Below are positions 7,511 through 16,124 of a stretch of 64,000 nucleotides of DNA, piece after piece. Source of the stretch: Bacillota bacterium (GTDB taxonomy: Bacteria > Bacillota > Clostridia > Oscillospirales > Acutalibacteraceae); assembly GCA_023410445.1 (NCBI GenBank), contig JAEYPT010000008.1, positions 186,001-250,000 on the forward strand, read 5' to 3'. The notes below the pieces were generated by a model. That model did no database searches and had not been told where the DNA came from. It saw nothing but the letters and a program-made list of their open reading frames with translations. Position 1 is the first letter of the stretch. Every line of letters begins with the position of its first letter. Both the position numbers and the translations under genes were made by a program.

Positions 7511-8347
7511 CTAGTTCTGTTTTTTCTTGCGCGCGATAAGATTCTGAAGCTGATCTTCCGGCGTAGAACAGGTTCCCAGCGGAACCGGACGGCTTGTATA
7601 AAGCCCGTGGAAATCCGTGCCGCCGGTCATAACCAACCCATATTCCCCGGCAAGTATCCGGAATCTCTGTTCGTCTCCGGGCCGATTACGCGGATGCCAT
7701 GCCTCAACCCCGCTGATTTCATGGTCGCGGGCAAGCTGTTCCAGAAGACCGTAGCTGTCATACTCCCCGGGATGGGCCAGAACGGCGACTCCCCCGGCCT
7801 CATGGATCTGACTGATCACGTCGTGCACTTCCGGGTAGGCAACCGGCTCATAAGCCAGACCGTCCTTTGAATTGAACAATTTATGAAAGACCTCGCCGAA
7901 AAACTCATCCGCATAGCCAGCATCGATCAGAGCGTGCATAATATGCTGCTTAAAAAGGTTCGTGCTTCCCTGCGCCCGTTTCATCACCATCTCGGCGGGG
8001 ATGGGATAAATCTGCATCACCTTGCGAAGCATCAGTTCCGCCGCATGGTGCCTTGCGTCGTGAGTTCTTTTGCATAGGCCCTCCAGTCGGTCGGTATTGT
8101 CGCAGAGATAGCATAAAATATGGGCCTTCCGGCCCGTCGAGGAATCCAGTGTGGAAAATTCAACGCCGGGGATAACGGTAACCCCTCGTCTGTCTCCGAA
8201 AATTTTGGCCCGAACCGAGCCAGCAAATGTATCGTGATCCGTTACGGCAAGGGTAGTTATGCCGCTTCTGCGGGCCAATAATATCAGCTCGTCAATTCCG
8301 ACGGAACCATCGGACATTTTTGTGTGACAGTGCAAATCTGCAGTCAC
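7511..8347 (-). CDS. PHP domain phosphoesterase
   Basis: Metal-dependent phosphoesterase of the PHP superfamily, 278 residues, cytoplasmic. Motif I DLHCHTKMSDG (residues 4-14), motif II VTDHDTFAG near 36-44, VIPGVEFST near 58-66 and the late VLAHPGEYD and GTDFHG motifs supply the metal-binding His/Asp set. Related proteins hydrolyse 3',5'-nucleoside bisphosphates or 5'-nucleotides; the substrate here cannot be read from sequence. Translation starts at a GTG with GAGGTG 5 bases upstream. It is the first gene of a short operon with the TSCPD protein. Confidence 0.88.
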   Translation of the reverse strand: MTADLHCHTKMSDGSVGIDELILLARRSGITTLAVTDHDTFAGSVRAKIFGDRRGVTVIPGVEFSTLDSSTGRKAHILCYLCDNTDRLEGLCKRTHDARHHAAELMLRKVMQIYPIPAEMVMKRAQGSTNLFKQHIMHALIDAGYADEFFGEVFHKLFNSKDGLAYEPVAYPEVHDVISQIHEAGGVAVLAHPGEYDSYGLLEQLARDHEISGVEAWHPRNRPGDEQRFRILAGEYGLVMTGGTDFHGLYTSRPVPLGTCSTPEDQLQNLIARKKKQN

Positions 8348-8411
8348 GAAATCACCTCGCGTTTCTCACTTTATTATAATACAATTCAGGTCGGAAGGCA
8401 ACCGCTCCCCT

Positions 8412-9209
8412 TTACCGAAGCAGTTTATCCGGCGTAAACAAACGCGAGCATACGGTCCAGAGAACCGCATCTAACACAAAAACAGCGAGGGAAACACACA
8501 GAAGCGCAAAAGCGCCAAGCCGGAAAAGTCCGGTCAGCTGACCGATAAACAGCAGGACGACCGGTAATACAATATAACCGGAAGTCTGAACGGATTCCAT
8601 GTAATTTTTGCTTTTTCCGGAGACAAGCACCATGAAGACGACACCGAAAACCGTGCAGCCGGGCGCGAGCAGAAGAACCAGGACAAGCCAGCTCCAATCC
8701 AGAAAAAACGGAAGGCCGAGCATAAGGTCCCCGACGGCGGTGACAGCGGAAAAAACGACAAACGAAACAACGGTGGTAATTGCGGAGATAACGATACAGC
8801 CCAGCACCTTCGCATGAAAGATCTGACGAATCTTCATCGGCGTCAGCAGAAGGGATTCCAGTGTTCCCCGTTCCTTTTCGCCGACAAAGCTGCAGGCCGC
8901 CGAAACACTGGAGGCCATAAGCGGAATCATCAGGAACAGCATGGGGCACATCAGATTGGTCATCAGATAAAAGATATCCTGCTGAATCGTGAAGTTCTTC
9001 GCCTCCGGCGGAAGCAGCTTCATCATCTGTTCCATCCCGTTGATCTGACTTGTCGGCACGGTATAAGCGATGACAAGAAACATAATGGGCAAGAAAACAA
9101 CCATGACAATCGGCACAATAATCAGGGTGGTGCGCGTCATTCGGGAATCCCACACCTCGTGAAAATCCTTTTCTGCGAGCGCGCGCTCTGCATCGGTAAT
9201 CAGAGTCAT
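8412..9209 (-). CDS. ABC-2 type exporter permease (NatB-like)
   Basis: Membrane subunit of an ABC exporter, 265 residues with about six hydrophobic segments, the first at TLIIVPIVMVVFLPIMFLV. The loop EKERGTLESLLLTPM (about residues 112-126) is the ABC-2/NatB signature. Its start codon overlaps the stop of the ATP-binding gene (ATGA type), so the two are translationally coupled and form one transporter. The substrate is unknown; close relatives export sodium, drugs or peptides. Confidence 0.85.
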   Translation of the reverse strand: MTLITDAERALAEKDFHEVWDSRMTRTTLIIVPIVMVVFLPIMFLVIAYTVPTSQINGMEQMMKLLPPEAKNFTIQQDIFYLMTNLMCPMLFLMIPLMASSVSAACSFVGEKERGTLESLLLTPMKIRQIFHAKVLGCIVISAITTVVSFVVFSAVTAVGDLMLGLPFFLDWSWLVLVLLLAPGCTVFGVVFMVLVSGKSKNYMESVQTSGYIVLPVVLLFIGQLTGLFRLGAFALLCVSLAVFVLDAVLWTVCSRLFTPDKLLR

Positions 9210-10123
9210 GCGAGAGTCTCCTTTCGTTCCACAAGCTTAAAGTAAACGTCTTCCAGCGTCGGCCGGATCATACGAGCCTCAAAAACGTCGTGCCCCGAAA
9301 GAACAACGTCTTTCAAAAGCTTCGGCATCTCCTCGTCGCTTTTGATTTCAGTCTGCCACCAGCCGTCAGGCTGCCTGGAAAAGCCTTCCTGAACCTGCCC
9401 CTCCCGAAGGCGGAAGACAGCGCGCATCGGGACCCCGGCCTCACGCCGAAGCGCCTCCAGCGAACCGCCGGCAAGCATCTGCCCTTTATGGAGAATTCCG
9501 TAGCTTTCACAAAGATCCTGCGCATAACGCAGCTGATGGGTACAGAGGAACACCGTAGTCCCTTCCGAACGGGCCAATTTCAGAATCAGAGCGTTCACCG
9601 TCTGGGAGGATTCCGGGTCAAGACCGCTGGTTGGCTCGTCCAGAAACAGGATCTTCGGGCGGTTTACCAGCGCACGGGCAAGCGAAAGCCGCTGTGCCAT
9701 ACCGGTGGAATATTCCCTGAGCTTTTTGTCACGCGCATCCCACAGATCAAGCAGTTTTAAAAGCTCTTCCGCTCTGCTTTCGCTCTCCTGTTGATTCATA
9801 CCGGAAACCCGGCCATAAAAAATCAGATTCTGCGTCCCGGTCAGGTGGCCGTATGACTTCGCCGTTTCAGTCATGACCCCGCAGACTCGATGCACTTCAC
9901 TGGTCTTTTTGACCGGAGACAGGCCGAGCAGCTCGCAGGAACCTTCCGTCGGTTTCAGCAGCCCGGTAAGCAGCTTGACAGTAGTCGTTTTTCCCGCCCC
10001 ATTGGGACCCAAAAAGCCGAAAATGCTCCCCTGCGGAATTTCCAGCGAAAGTTTGCGCAGGGCAAAGGAAACCCCGTCGTAAGTCTTGCCGAGTTCTTCC
10101 GCCCGAATCGCCGTTTCAGACAT
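9206..10123 (-). CDS. ABC transporter ATP-binding protein (NatA-like)
   Basis: ATPase partner of the permease encoded directly downstream. It has 305 residues: Walker A GPNGAGKTTT (about 39-48), Q-loop region, ABC signature YSTGMAQRLSLARAL, Walker B LFLDEPTSGLDP and the switch His in CTHQL, all intact. The 70-residue C-terminal extension after the ATPase core (EALRREAGVPMRAVFRLREG onwards) is typical of the DrrA/NatA/CcmA export subfamily. I see no adjacent regulator. Confidence 0.92.
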   Translation of the reverse strand: MSETAIRAEELGKTYDGVSFALRKLSLEIPQGSIFGFLGPNGAGKTTTVKLLTGLLKPTEGSCELLGLSPVKKTSEVHRVCGVMTETAKSYGHLTGTQNLIFYGRVSGMNQQESESRAEELLKLLDLWDARDKKLREYSTGMAQRLSLARALVNRPKILFLDEPTSGLDPESSQTVNALILKLARSEGTTVFLCTHQLRYAQDLCESYGILHKGQMLAGGSLEALRREAGVPMRAVFRLREGQVQEGFSRQPDGWWQTEIKSDEEMPKLLKDVVLSGHDVFEARMIRPTLEDVYFKLVERKETLA

Positions 10124-10189
10124 ACAATCACCTCTAAAAAAAGAATATCACATTTTTGCCCGATCATCCACTCCACGGAACGATTTCTT

Positions 10190-10226
10190 ATAAAAACGGC
10201 AAAGGGACGCACCGATTGTACGTCCC
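10190..10226 (-). terminator. Terminator of the GntR-ABC operon
   Basis: On the minus strand GGGACG and CGTCCC pair around an 11-base loop, followed by a T-rich run. It lies about 45 bases beyond the stop of the ABC-2 permease at 10270 and separates the two ABC operons. Confidence 0.6.
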
Positions 10227-10269
10227 GAACTTGCCTATGATTCATTTGTATTTGCGTTTGTGCTTTTTC

Positions 10270-11064
10270 TTATTCCAGGTTCCGCTTTCTGCTGAGAAGC
10301 CATTCCGTCAGGAAATAGAAGATTCCCAGATAGACCAGTTCGCCAATCAGAATGATCAGCAGTATATAATTCACGGCCGGAAACGGAGTATCAAAATTGA
10401 CTCTCGTAAAGAAACTTCCGAAATACGGTTTGAACACATCGACAAGGATGGAAGAAATCGTCTGCGTCACGACACCGAATCCGATATAAGCCCCGATACC
10501 GGCAATCAGCTTATGCTTGCTGCTGAGATTTCCCACGGTGATCGCCGCATAGATTTCCGCTGTCTGGCACAGGGTGGAAACCAGTACAAGGAGAATGCCT
10601 TCAATCACACCAATCCAGACTTGGGCTCCGTATTTTGCCAGGAAAGGATTGACGCACCTCACCCACCAATTGCCTAATTGTGATAACGTCTGGCCGTCTG
10701 CCGCTAGGATGAAAATCGACAGTGCCGAAATGATAGAGCTTACTATTACCCAGATCAGGGTTACCAGCAACTTTGCATCGATATGCGTATGCGTTTTGAC
10801 CGGAAGAGTAAAGGACAGATACCCCTCGTCACCGAGCAGGTTGCGGTAAAAACGCTGGATGGTCACAATCAGTGTCATGACAAAAAGGGCCACCATCAAA
10901 ATGACATAAACGGACATGGTAATCATTCTGGGAATATCAAAGGTATCGGCGGTCGTATGCAAAAAGATCTTCGTCAGCAGGGACATGGGAATAATCAGGG
11001 CATACAGCGGAAGAAAAATCCGCGCCGTAGCCTTGATCTCATATTTCATCAGCTTGCCTAGCAT
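10270..11064 (-). CDS. ABC-2 type permease of the YtrA-regulated transporter
   Basis: Integral membrane protein of 264 residues with about six hydrophobic segments (first at IFLPLYALIIPMSLLTKIFL). It has no recognisable motif beyond the general ABC-2 permease pattern and the N-terminal MLGKLMKYEIKATAR typical of this group. The start overlaps the stop of the ATPase gene by 7 bases. With the GntR gene and the ATPase it forms a three-gene operon of the ytr/bcr type, which in Firmicutes often answers to cell-wall-active compounds; that function is inference here. Confidence 0.82.
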   Translation of the reverse strand: MLGKLMKYEIKATARIFLPLYALIIPMSLLTKIFLHTTADTFDIPRMITMSVYVILMVALFVMTLIVTIQRFYRNLLGDEGYLSFTLPVKTHTHIDAKLLVTLIWVIVSSIISALSIFILAADGQTLSQLGNWWVRCVNPFLAKYGAQVWIGVIEGILLVLVSTLCQTAEIYAAITVGNLSSKHKLIAGIGAYIGFGVVTQTISSILVDVFKPYFGSFFTRVNFDTPFPAVNYILLIILIGELVYLGIFYFLTEWLLSRKRNLE

Positions 11065-11756
11065 TTGAATACCTCCCTGAAAAGCGCATCCACGCTCTTG
11101 TTCTCCTTTTCGCGGATATCATCCACCGTGGAGGTCAGAACGATATTCCCCATGTTGATGAAAATGACGTCGTCCAGCACTTTTTCTACATCCGTGATCA
11201 GGTGCGTCGAGATCAGCACGGTCGCATTCTCGTTGTAATTGCCGATGATGGTATCAAGAATATAATCGCGGGCCGCAGGGTCGACGCCGCCGATCGGTTC
11301 ATCGAGCACATAAAGCTCCGCTTCCCTGCTCATGACGAGGATCAGCTGAACTTTTTCCTTGGTGCCCTTAGACATGGTTTTCAGGCGGTCGTTGGGGTTA
11401 ATGTGAAGCCGCTGCAGCATATCGTAAGCTTTTGAAGAATTGAAATCCGGGTAAAAATCCCGGAAGAATTCGATCATCGTCTGTACGCTCATCCAGTCGT
11501 TCAGGTAAGTCCGCTCCGGAAGGTAGGAAACGATCTTTTTGCTCTCAATTCCGGGCTGAGCGCCCTTTACCAGTACTTCACCGCTGTTCGGGGTAAGTAA
11601 GCCGTTGATCAGCTTGATCAGCGTGCTTTTTCCGCTGCCGTTCGGCCCCAGAAGTCCCACAATCCTCCCCCTCGGGATGGAAAGGTTTATGGAATTCAGA
11701 GCGAGACATCCCGGGAAAAACTTCACGAGATTTCTGCACTCAACAATGCTGTCCAT
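11058..11756 (-). CDS. ABC transporter ATP-binding protein of the YtrA-regulated transporter
   Basis: ATPase of 232 residues. Walker A GPNGSGKSTL (about 35-44), the signature region MSKGTKEKVQLILVMSR (degenerate LSGGQ, as in YtrB-like ATPases), Walker B LYVLDEPIGGVDP and ISTHLI are visible. The start MDSIVECRN is used because GGAGG is 8 bases before it, whereas an ATG 9 bases upstream sits directly on the ribosome site. It overlaps the end of the GntR gene by 17 bases. Confidence 0.88.
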   Translation of the reverse strand: MDSIVECRNLVKFFPGCLALNSINLSIPRGRIVGLLGPNGSGKSTLIKLINGLLTPNSGEVLVKGAQPGIESKKIVSYLPERTYLNDWMSVQTMIEFFRDFYPDFNSSKAYDMLQRLHINPNDRLKTMSKGTKEKVQLILVMSREAELYVLDEPIGGVDPAARDYILDTIIGNYNENATVLISTHLITDVEKVLDDVIFINMGNIVLTSTVDDIREKENKSVDALFREVFKC

Positions 11757-12126
11757 TCTGCTCATCCTCCTTCATATACCGGTTCAGAAAAGCAAGCGTT
11801 TGACTGCGGTCAAACCCAAGCTGATTCATCCGGTCAATAAAATCGTGTATTAGTTCTGCCGCAAGACCATTTTTCGTCTGCATAATTTTCTGCACATCCT
11901 CTGTCACATATCGTCCGCTTGTGCGCTGCGAATATAAAAGGCCGTCGCTTTCTAATTGAGAAAGCGCTCTCTGCATGGTGTTCGGATTCACCGAAGCCTG
12001 CGCTGCCATTTCTCTTACGGAAGGCAGCTTGGCGCCAGCTGGAAAAATGCCGGAAACAACCATGAGCTGAATCTGTTCAATCAGCTGAGAATAGATCGGT
12101 CTGTCAGATTTTAGTTCCCATGCCAT
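11740..12126 (-). CDS. GntR family transcriptional regulator, YtrA subfamily
   Basis: Repressor of 128 residues with an N-terminal winged helix (IYSQLIEQIQLMVVSGIFPAGAKLPSVREMA, about 11-41, then NTMQRALSQLESDGLL) and only a short C-terminal dimerisation helix, which defines the YtrA subfamily. The start MAWELKSDRP has AGAGGTG upstream; the longer in-frame start at 12201 would lie inside the promoter. It heads the operon with the ABC ATPase and permease. An exact inverted repeat overlapping the operon promoter is its probable operator, so autoregulation is likely. Confidence 0.9.
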   Translation of the reverse strand: MAWELKSDRPIYSQLIEQIQLMVVSGIFPAGAKLPSVREMAAQASVNPNTMQRALSQLESDGLLYSQRTSGRYVTEDVQKIMQTKNGLAAELIHDFIDRMNQLGFDRSQTLAFLNRYMKEDEQNGQHC

Positions 12127-12162
12127 ATAATCACCTCTGCAATCTTTACCGGTGTGTTTCAT

Positions 12163-12211
12163 TTGTATTATTTTACTAATACAATTGTAACCATTTCCCA
12201 ATGTTTGTCAA
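12163..12211 (-). promoter_or_regulatory. Promoter and operator of the GntR-ABC operon
   Basis: Minus-strand TTGACA (12211-12206) and TACAAT (12189-12184) are 16 bp apart. Directly adjoining the -10 box is an exact inverted repeat TTGTATTA-N6-TAATACAA (12163-12184), placed so that a bound repressor would cover the transcription start. Confidence 0.75.
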
Positions 12212-12303
12212 TAGGGAATTTGACTGTTTGATCGTGCCTCCGATCCCTCAATTTTGACCTTTCGTCCCATCGATAAGGCTCTGATATTCTGCAGCAAATT
12301 CAG

Positions 12304-12335
12304 ATTGTACTAATGTACTAATCGATTAATACAAT
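12304..12335. promoter_or_regulatory. Second operator-like inverted repeat upstream of the GntR gene
   Basis: ATTGTACTAAT (12304-12314) and ATTAATACAAT (12325-12335) form an inverted repeat with one mismatch. They carry the same TTGTAYTAAT half-site as the promoter-proximal operator 130 bases away, so this may be an auxiliary site. The rest of the 287-base gap holds only the nucleoside hydrolase terminator. Confidence 0.5.
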
Positions 12336-12369
12336 AATACATCAGCTTTTCCGCTCTGTCAAGATAAAA

Positions 12370-12401
12370 CGAAAAAAACCGCCCGGATTTTTCCGGACGG
12401 C
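12370..12401 (-). terminator. Terminator of the nucleoside hydrolase gene
   Basis: CCGCCCGGA and TCCGGACGG (one mismatch) pair around T4. On the minus strand the hairpin is followed by a T-rich tract, 14 bases beyond the stop codon. Confidence 0.7.
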
Positions 12402-12413
12402 ACAAGCGGAAGG

Positions 12414-13334
12414 TTATTGAAAATATTCCAGCGTATTTCGAAGCAGGCACAAAAATTTTTCCCGGTCAGAATCCATTGCTACGAAGGCGTTCGGGCTTAA
12501 GCCCCGCACGCTTTGGATATCAACGAGCGTTTGGCCCGCTGTATATTCCCCCTTCGTTTCCACTTCCACAGAATATTCCGATCCTGAAATCACCGTGGGA
12601 TCAATAAGCGCCGCAGCAGCCAGAGCATCGAACAGAATCATTCCCTTCTCCGTTCGCTCACAATAGGCCGACGGACCGAGCAGGTCACGAAGAAAAGCGG
12701 AAGCGCGTCCTCCGACGGCAATCAACCCGGAAAACTCTTCTTTTGAGACAGGCGTTCGATAACAGGCATCCAGACCCACCATTGTAATCGGTACGCCGCT
12801 GTGAAAAACAATCCGCGCAGCTTCGGGGTCCGTATAAATGTTGAATTCGGCGCAGGGAGTGACGTTTCCGCCGCTGCAGGCACCCCCCATCAGCGTAATG
12901 CGGGAAACCAGCTTCCGGGTCTTGGGGAACGTGCACAACAGAAGCGCCACATTGGTTAGCGGACCTGTCGCAAGGATCTGGAGTTTTCCGTTCTGCCTGA
13001 TTGCTTCCTTGTACAGAAGCTCCACAGCGTTTCCGGAAACGGCGCTCCGTTCGGGTTCCGGAAGGTTCGCGCCTCCCAAGCCGGTTTCCCCATTAATCCA
13101 TGCCGCGGCAGGCTGAAACTGCTTCATAATGGGATACATTCCTTGAGCCACCGGAACGTCGATACCAAAATAATCGGTGATTTTCAGCGCATTTTTCGTA
13201 TTTGTCTCCACGCCCTGGTTTCCGGCAACCGTAGTAACCGCCCGTAGTTCGATGTTCGGCGCCGCCGCTGCCATTAAAAGTGCAACCGCGTCATCAATTC
13301 CGGGGTCGCAGTCCATAACAACCGGTATTCTCAT
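12414..13334 (-). CDS. Inosine/uridine-preferring nucleoside hydrolase
   Basis: Cytoplasmic nucleoside hydrolase of 306 residues that cleaves ribonucleosides to base and ribose for salvage. The start MRIPVVMDCDPGIDDA gives the family signature DCDPGIDDA at residues 8-16, the calcium site of the active centre. Further conserved stretches are ATGPLTNVALLL, LMGGAC, EFNIYTDPEAARIV and the late LFDALAAAALIDP. The ATG is preceded by GGGAGGAAAAA. Purine versus pyrimidine preference cannot be decided from sequence. It is transcribed alone or with the upstream HD-domain gene. Confidence 0.92.
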   Translation of the reverse strand: MRIPVVMDCDPGIDDAVALLMAAAAPNIELRAVTTVAGNQGVETNTKNALKITDYFGIDVPVAQGMYPIMKQFQPAAAWINGETGLGGANLPEPERSAVSGNAVELLYKEAIRQNGKLQILATGPLTNVALLLCTFPKTRKLVSRITLMGGACSGGNVTPCAEFNIYTDPEAARIVFHSGVPITMVGLDACYRTPVSKEEFSGLIAVGGRASAFLRDLLGPSAYCERTEKGMILFDALAAAALIDPTVISGSEYSVEVETKGEYTAGQTLVDIQSVRGLSPNAFVAMDSDREKFLCLLRNTLEYFQ

Positions 13335-13406
13335 TTTTTCCTCCCGTTGGTTCCGACATAAAATTGCCACAAAAAGGCAGAGAAGCGAACGTAACTTTTT
13401 CGAGGG

Positions 13407-13991
13407 TTACCGGTTTACCTCGGACGTTCCCTGCTCCCGCAGATAGGTGCTTTCCAGATCGGAAAGGTGCAGCTTGACGGCAATCGGGTATTTGTCGAAG
13501 GCCTGACTTATGTATCCGGCTCCGCCCTTTACGCTTTCGTCGAAACCGCCCATATGCCAACGGATGGCGATTGCCTCCGAGGTTTTCAGCCGCAGAAAAC
13601 GCTCAATCAGAAAAACCGACTTTTCACCGTGGCCGTAGGGATAGCTGTCTTCAATGGAATAATAAGGGCGCTTTTCCCATGCTCCCGTCTCTTCATTTTT
13701 AAAATTCCGCGTTCCTTTTTTATAGAACTGTGCTTTGCAGACGTCGTGAAGCAGGGCACAGATTGCAAAGCTTTCTTCGCTGTCCACACTGGTCTCAAAG
13801 TGCTTCTCCATCATGACATGGTACACGCTGACGCTGTGTTGAACCAGACCTCCCAAACAGGCGCAGTGGAATTTTGTGCTTGCGGGAGCTGTAAAAAAAT
13901 CGGTGGTTTCAAGCCAGTTTAAAAGCTCTGCCGAACCGTTCCGCTTTATCTTGTTTTTATAAATCTCCTCAAATTCTTCCTTATATCCCAT
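13407..13991 (-). CDS. HD-domain protein
   Basis: Putative metal-dependent phosphohydrolase of 194 residues. The start MGYKEEFEE has GGGAGG at the right distance. The HD core is visible as the metal His in GGLVQHSVSVY, the HD pair in ICALLHDVCKAQFY, and IRWHMGGFD further on. The family is widespread in Clostridia without a proven substrate; HD proteins act on nucleotides or nucleic acids. There is no membrane segment. The nucleoside hydrolase gene lies about 70 bases downstream on the same strand, which may mean a shared nucleotide-related role. Confidence 0.8.
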   Translation of the reverse strand: MGYKEEFEEIYKNKIKRNGSAELLNWLETTDFFTAPASTKFHCACLGGLVQHSVSVYHVMMEKHFETSVDSEESFAICALLHDVCKAQFYKKGTRNFKNEETGAWEKRPYYSIEDSYPYGHGEKSVFLIERFLRLKTSEAIAIRWHMGGFDESVKGGAGYISQAFDKYPIAVKLHLSDLESTYLREQGTSEVNR

Positions 13992-14134
13992 CAAAATGCC
14001 TCCCAAATGTTTATACTTTTATTATAACATAATTACGGCGGGAAGAACAGAAAGTCAGGAAAACGGTCTTCCGGCTCTCCGCTTTCCGCCTGCTCCGCCG
14101 GCGGATGCAGCGGGGCCGGATGGGGGGACAAGCC

Positions 14135-16072
14135 ATGAATGACATGCGTTATCTGAACCTGCTCGCGAAAAACTATCCCAACGCACAGGCAGCGGCTTCG
14201 GAAATCATCAATCTGCAGGCGATTCTGAGTCTGCCGAAGGGAACGGAATATTTCTTCAGCGATTTGCACGGGGAGCATTCCGCTTTTCTGTTTCAGCTCA
14301 AAAGTGCGTCGGGAGTCGTCCGGAAAAAGATCGACGAGCTGTTCGAGCAATCCATTTCGGAAGAGGAACGCACCGCACTGGCAAAACTGATCTACAGCCC
14401 GGAGCCGGAGCTCGCTGAGGCAAAGCGGAAAGGCGTCGGCTTCGATGACTGGTGCCGCATCACGATCTATCGGCTGGTCGAGGTATGCAAAGAAGCAGGC
14501 TCGAAATACACGCGCTCCAAGGTCCGGAAAAAGCTGCCGGAAAATTTTGCCTACATCATCGACGAGCTTCTGCACGCGGACGGCGGAAAAAACAAGCCGA
14601 ACTATTACGGTGAGATTATCCGCACCATTGTACAGACCGGGACGGCCACGCAATTCATCACTGCCCTGTGCAACCTGATTCAGCAGCTTCTGATTGATCG
14701 CCTGCACATTCTCGGCGATATTTTTGACCGTGGGCCCAGAGCGGACGCCATCATGGACGCTCTGGCAAACTTTCACGACGTGGATATCCAATGGGGAAAC
14801 CACGATATTTCGTGGATGGGCGCGGCCGCCGGAAACCATGCCTGCATTGCGAACGTGATCCGGCTCGGGATCAGCTACAACACCTTTGACCTTCTGGAGG
14901 ACGGATACGGAATCAATCTGCGGCCTCTTGCGGTGTTTGCAGAAAAAGTATACGGCGACGATCCCTGCGAGGCCTTTCTTCCCCATATGCTGGATGAAAA
15001 TCAGTACGACCCGGTGGATATTCCGCTCGCGGCAAAAATGCACAAGGCGATCGCCATAATCCAGTTCAAGGTGGAAGGCGCGCTGATTCAAAAACACCCC
15101 GAATACGGAATGGACAACCGGGTTCTTCTGAACAGAATCGACTTTCAGAAGGGGACGGTCAGCCTCGGCGACGCGGAATATCCGCTGCGGGACCGCTCCT
15201 TCCCCACCGTCGACCGAAAACATCCGCTGGAACTGACGCGCGAGGAATCCGAGCTTCTCAAGACGATGTCCTATTCCTTCCGGCACAGTGAGCGCCTGCA
15301 GAAGCATATCCGCTTTCTGTATTCGCACGGGAGCATGTTTCTGACCGTAAACTCCAATCTGCTCTACCACGGATGCATTCCGCTGACGGAAAGTGGAGAG
15401 ATCGACCGGGTTCCAGTCGGAGACCGCTCCCTTGGCGGAAAAAAATATTTGCAATACCTGGACGGCGTCGTTCGGAACGCCTATTTTGCTCCGGAGGGTT
15501 CCCCGGAACGGGAAAGTGCCCGCGACATGATGTGGTATCTCTGGTGCGGCGCAAAGTCGCCTCTGTTTGGGAAAAGCAAGCTCGCCGCGTTTGAAAACTA
15601 CTTTATTGAGGACCGTTCCGCTCATGTGGAAACGATGAATCCGTATTATACGTTTATCGAGCACCGAAAAACATGCGAGATGATACTCCGGGAATTCGGT
15701 CTGGATTCTTCTGTTTCTCATATCGTCAACGGACACGTTCCGGTGCGGCTGAAGCAGGGCGAAAACCCCGTAAAAGGAGAAGGGCTTCTGTTCATGATCG
15801 ACGGCGGCATATCAAAAGCCTACCAGAAGCAGACTGGAATCGGAGGCTACACGTTCATTGCAAATTCCAGGTACCTTGCTCTGGCGGAGCACAAGCCTTT
15901 AAAGCCGGGCAGCATCTTCGGCGAGGACGCGCCCAAGGTTCAGGTTGTGGAAGCGATTCCGCAGCGGATCACCGTGGCCGACACCGACACCGGAAGAGAA
16001 CTTGCCGCGCAGGTTGAAGAACTGACCGCACTTTTGGAATCGTATCGCACGGGTGCAATTAAAGAAAAATAG
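14135..16072 (+). CDS. fbp: Fructose-1,6-bisphosphatase, class III
   Basis: Gluconeogenic hydrolysis of fructose-1,6-bisphosphate to fructose-6-phosphate by the large Firmicute-type (FBPase_2) enzyme of about 645 residues. The calcineurin-like metallophosphatase signatures are present: YFFSDLHGEHSAF (about 38-50), LHILGDIFDRGPRADAIM, WGNHDISWMGAAAG and, late, VNGHVPV with IDGGISKAYQ. The start MNDMRYLNLL has a GGGGGGAC ribosome site. The long open frame antisense to it is a composition artefact. The gene is monocistronic and ends at a clear terminator. Confidence 0.95.
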   Translation: MNDMRYLNLLAKNYPNAQAAASEIINLQAILSLPKGTEYFFSDLHGEHSAFLFQLKSASGVVRKKIDELFEQSISEEERTALAKLIYSPEPELAEAKRKGVGFDDWCRITIYRLVEVCKEAGSKYTRSKVRKKLPENFAYIIDELLHADGGKNKPNYYGEIIRTIVQTGTATQFITALCNLIQQLLIDRLHILGDIFDRGPRADAIMDALANFHDVDIQWGNHDISWMGAAAGNHACIANVIRLGISYNTFDLLEDGYGINLRPLAVFAEKVYGDDPCEAFLPHMLDENQYDPVDIPLAAKMHKAIAIIQFKVEGALIQKHPEYGMDNRVLLNRIDFQKGTVSLGDAEYPLRDRSFPTVDRKHPLELTREESELLKTMSYSFRHSERLQKHIRFLYSHGSMFLTVNSNLLYHGCIPLTESGEIDRVPVGDRSLGGKKYLQYLDGVVRNAYFAPEGSPERESARDMMWYLWCGAKSPLFGKSKLAAFENYFIEDRSAHVETMNPYYTFIEHRKTCEMILREFGLDSSVSHIVNGHVPVRLKQGENPVKGEGLLFMIDGGISKAYQKQTGIGGYTFIANSRYLALAEHKPLKPGSIFGEDAPKVQVVEAIPQRITVADTDTGRELAAQVEELTALLESYRTGAIKEK

Positions 16073-16084
16073 GTGAAAATACAA

Positions 16085-16115
16085 GCCCGGACGGAACAAT
16101 TCCGCCCGGGTTTTC
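16085..16115 (+). terminator. Terminator of fbp
   Basis: CCCGGACGGA pairs with TCCGCCCGGG (one mismatch) around a 5-base loop and is followed by TTTTC. It separates fbp from the converging phoR gene. Confidence 0.75.
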
Positions 16116-16124
16116 TTGGGATGT

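Noticed and set aside
14033..15736. Open frame of 567 codons on the minus strand inside fbp
   Set aside because: It is fully antisense to a complete class III FBPase with all motifs, has no ribosome site and reads as low-complexity noise caused by GC-rich third positions.
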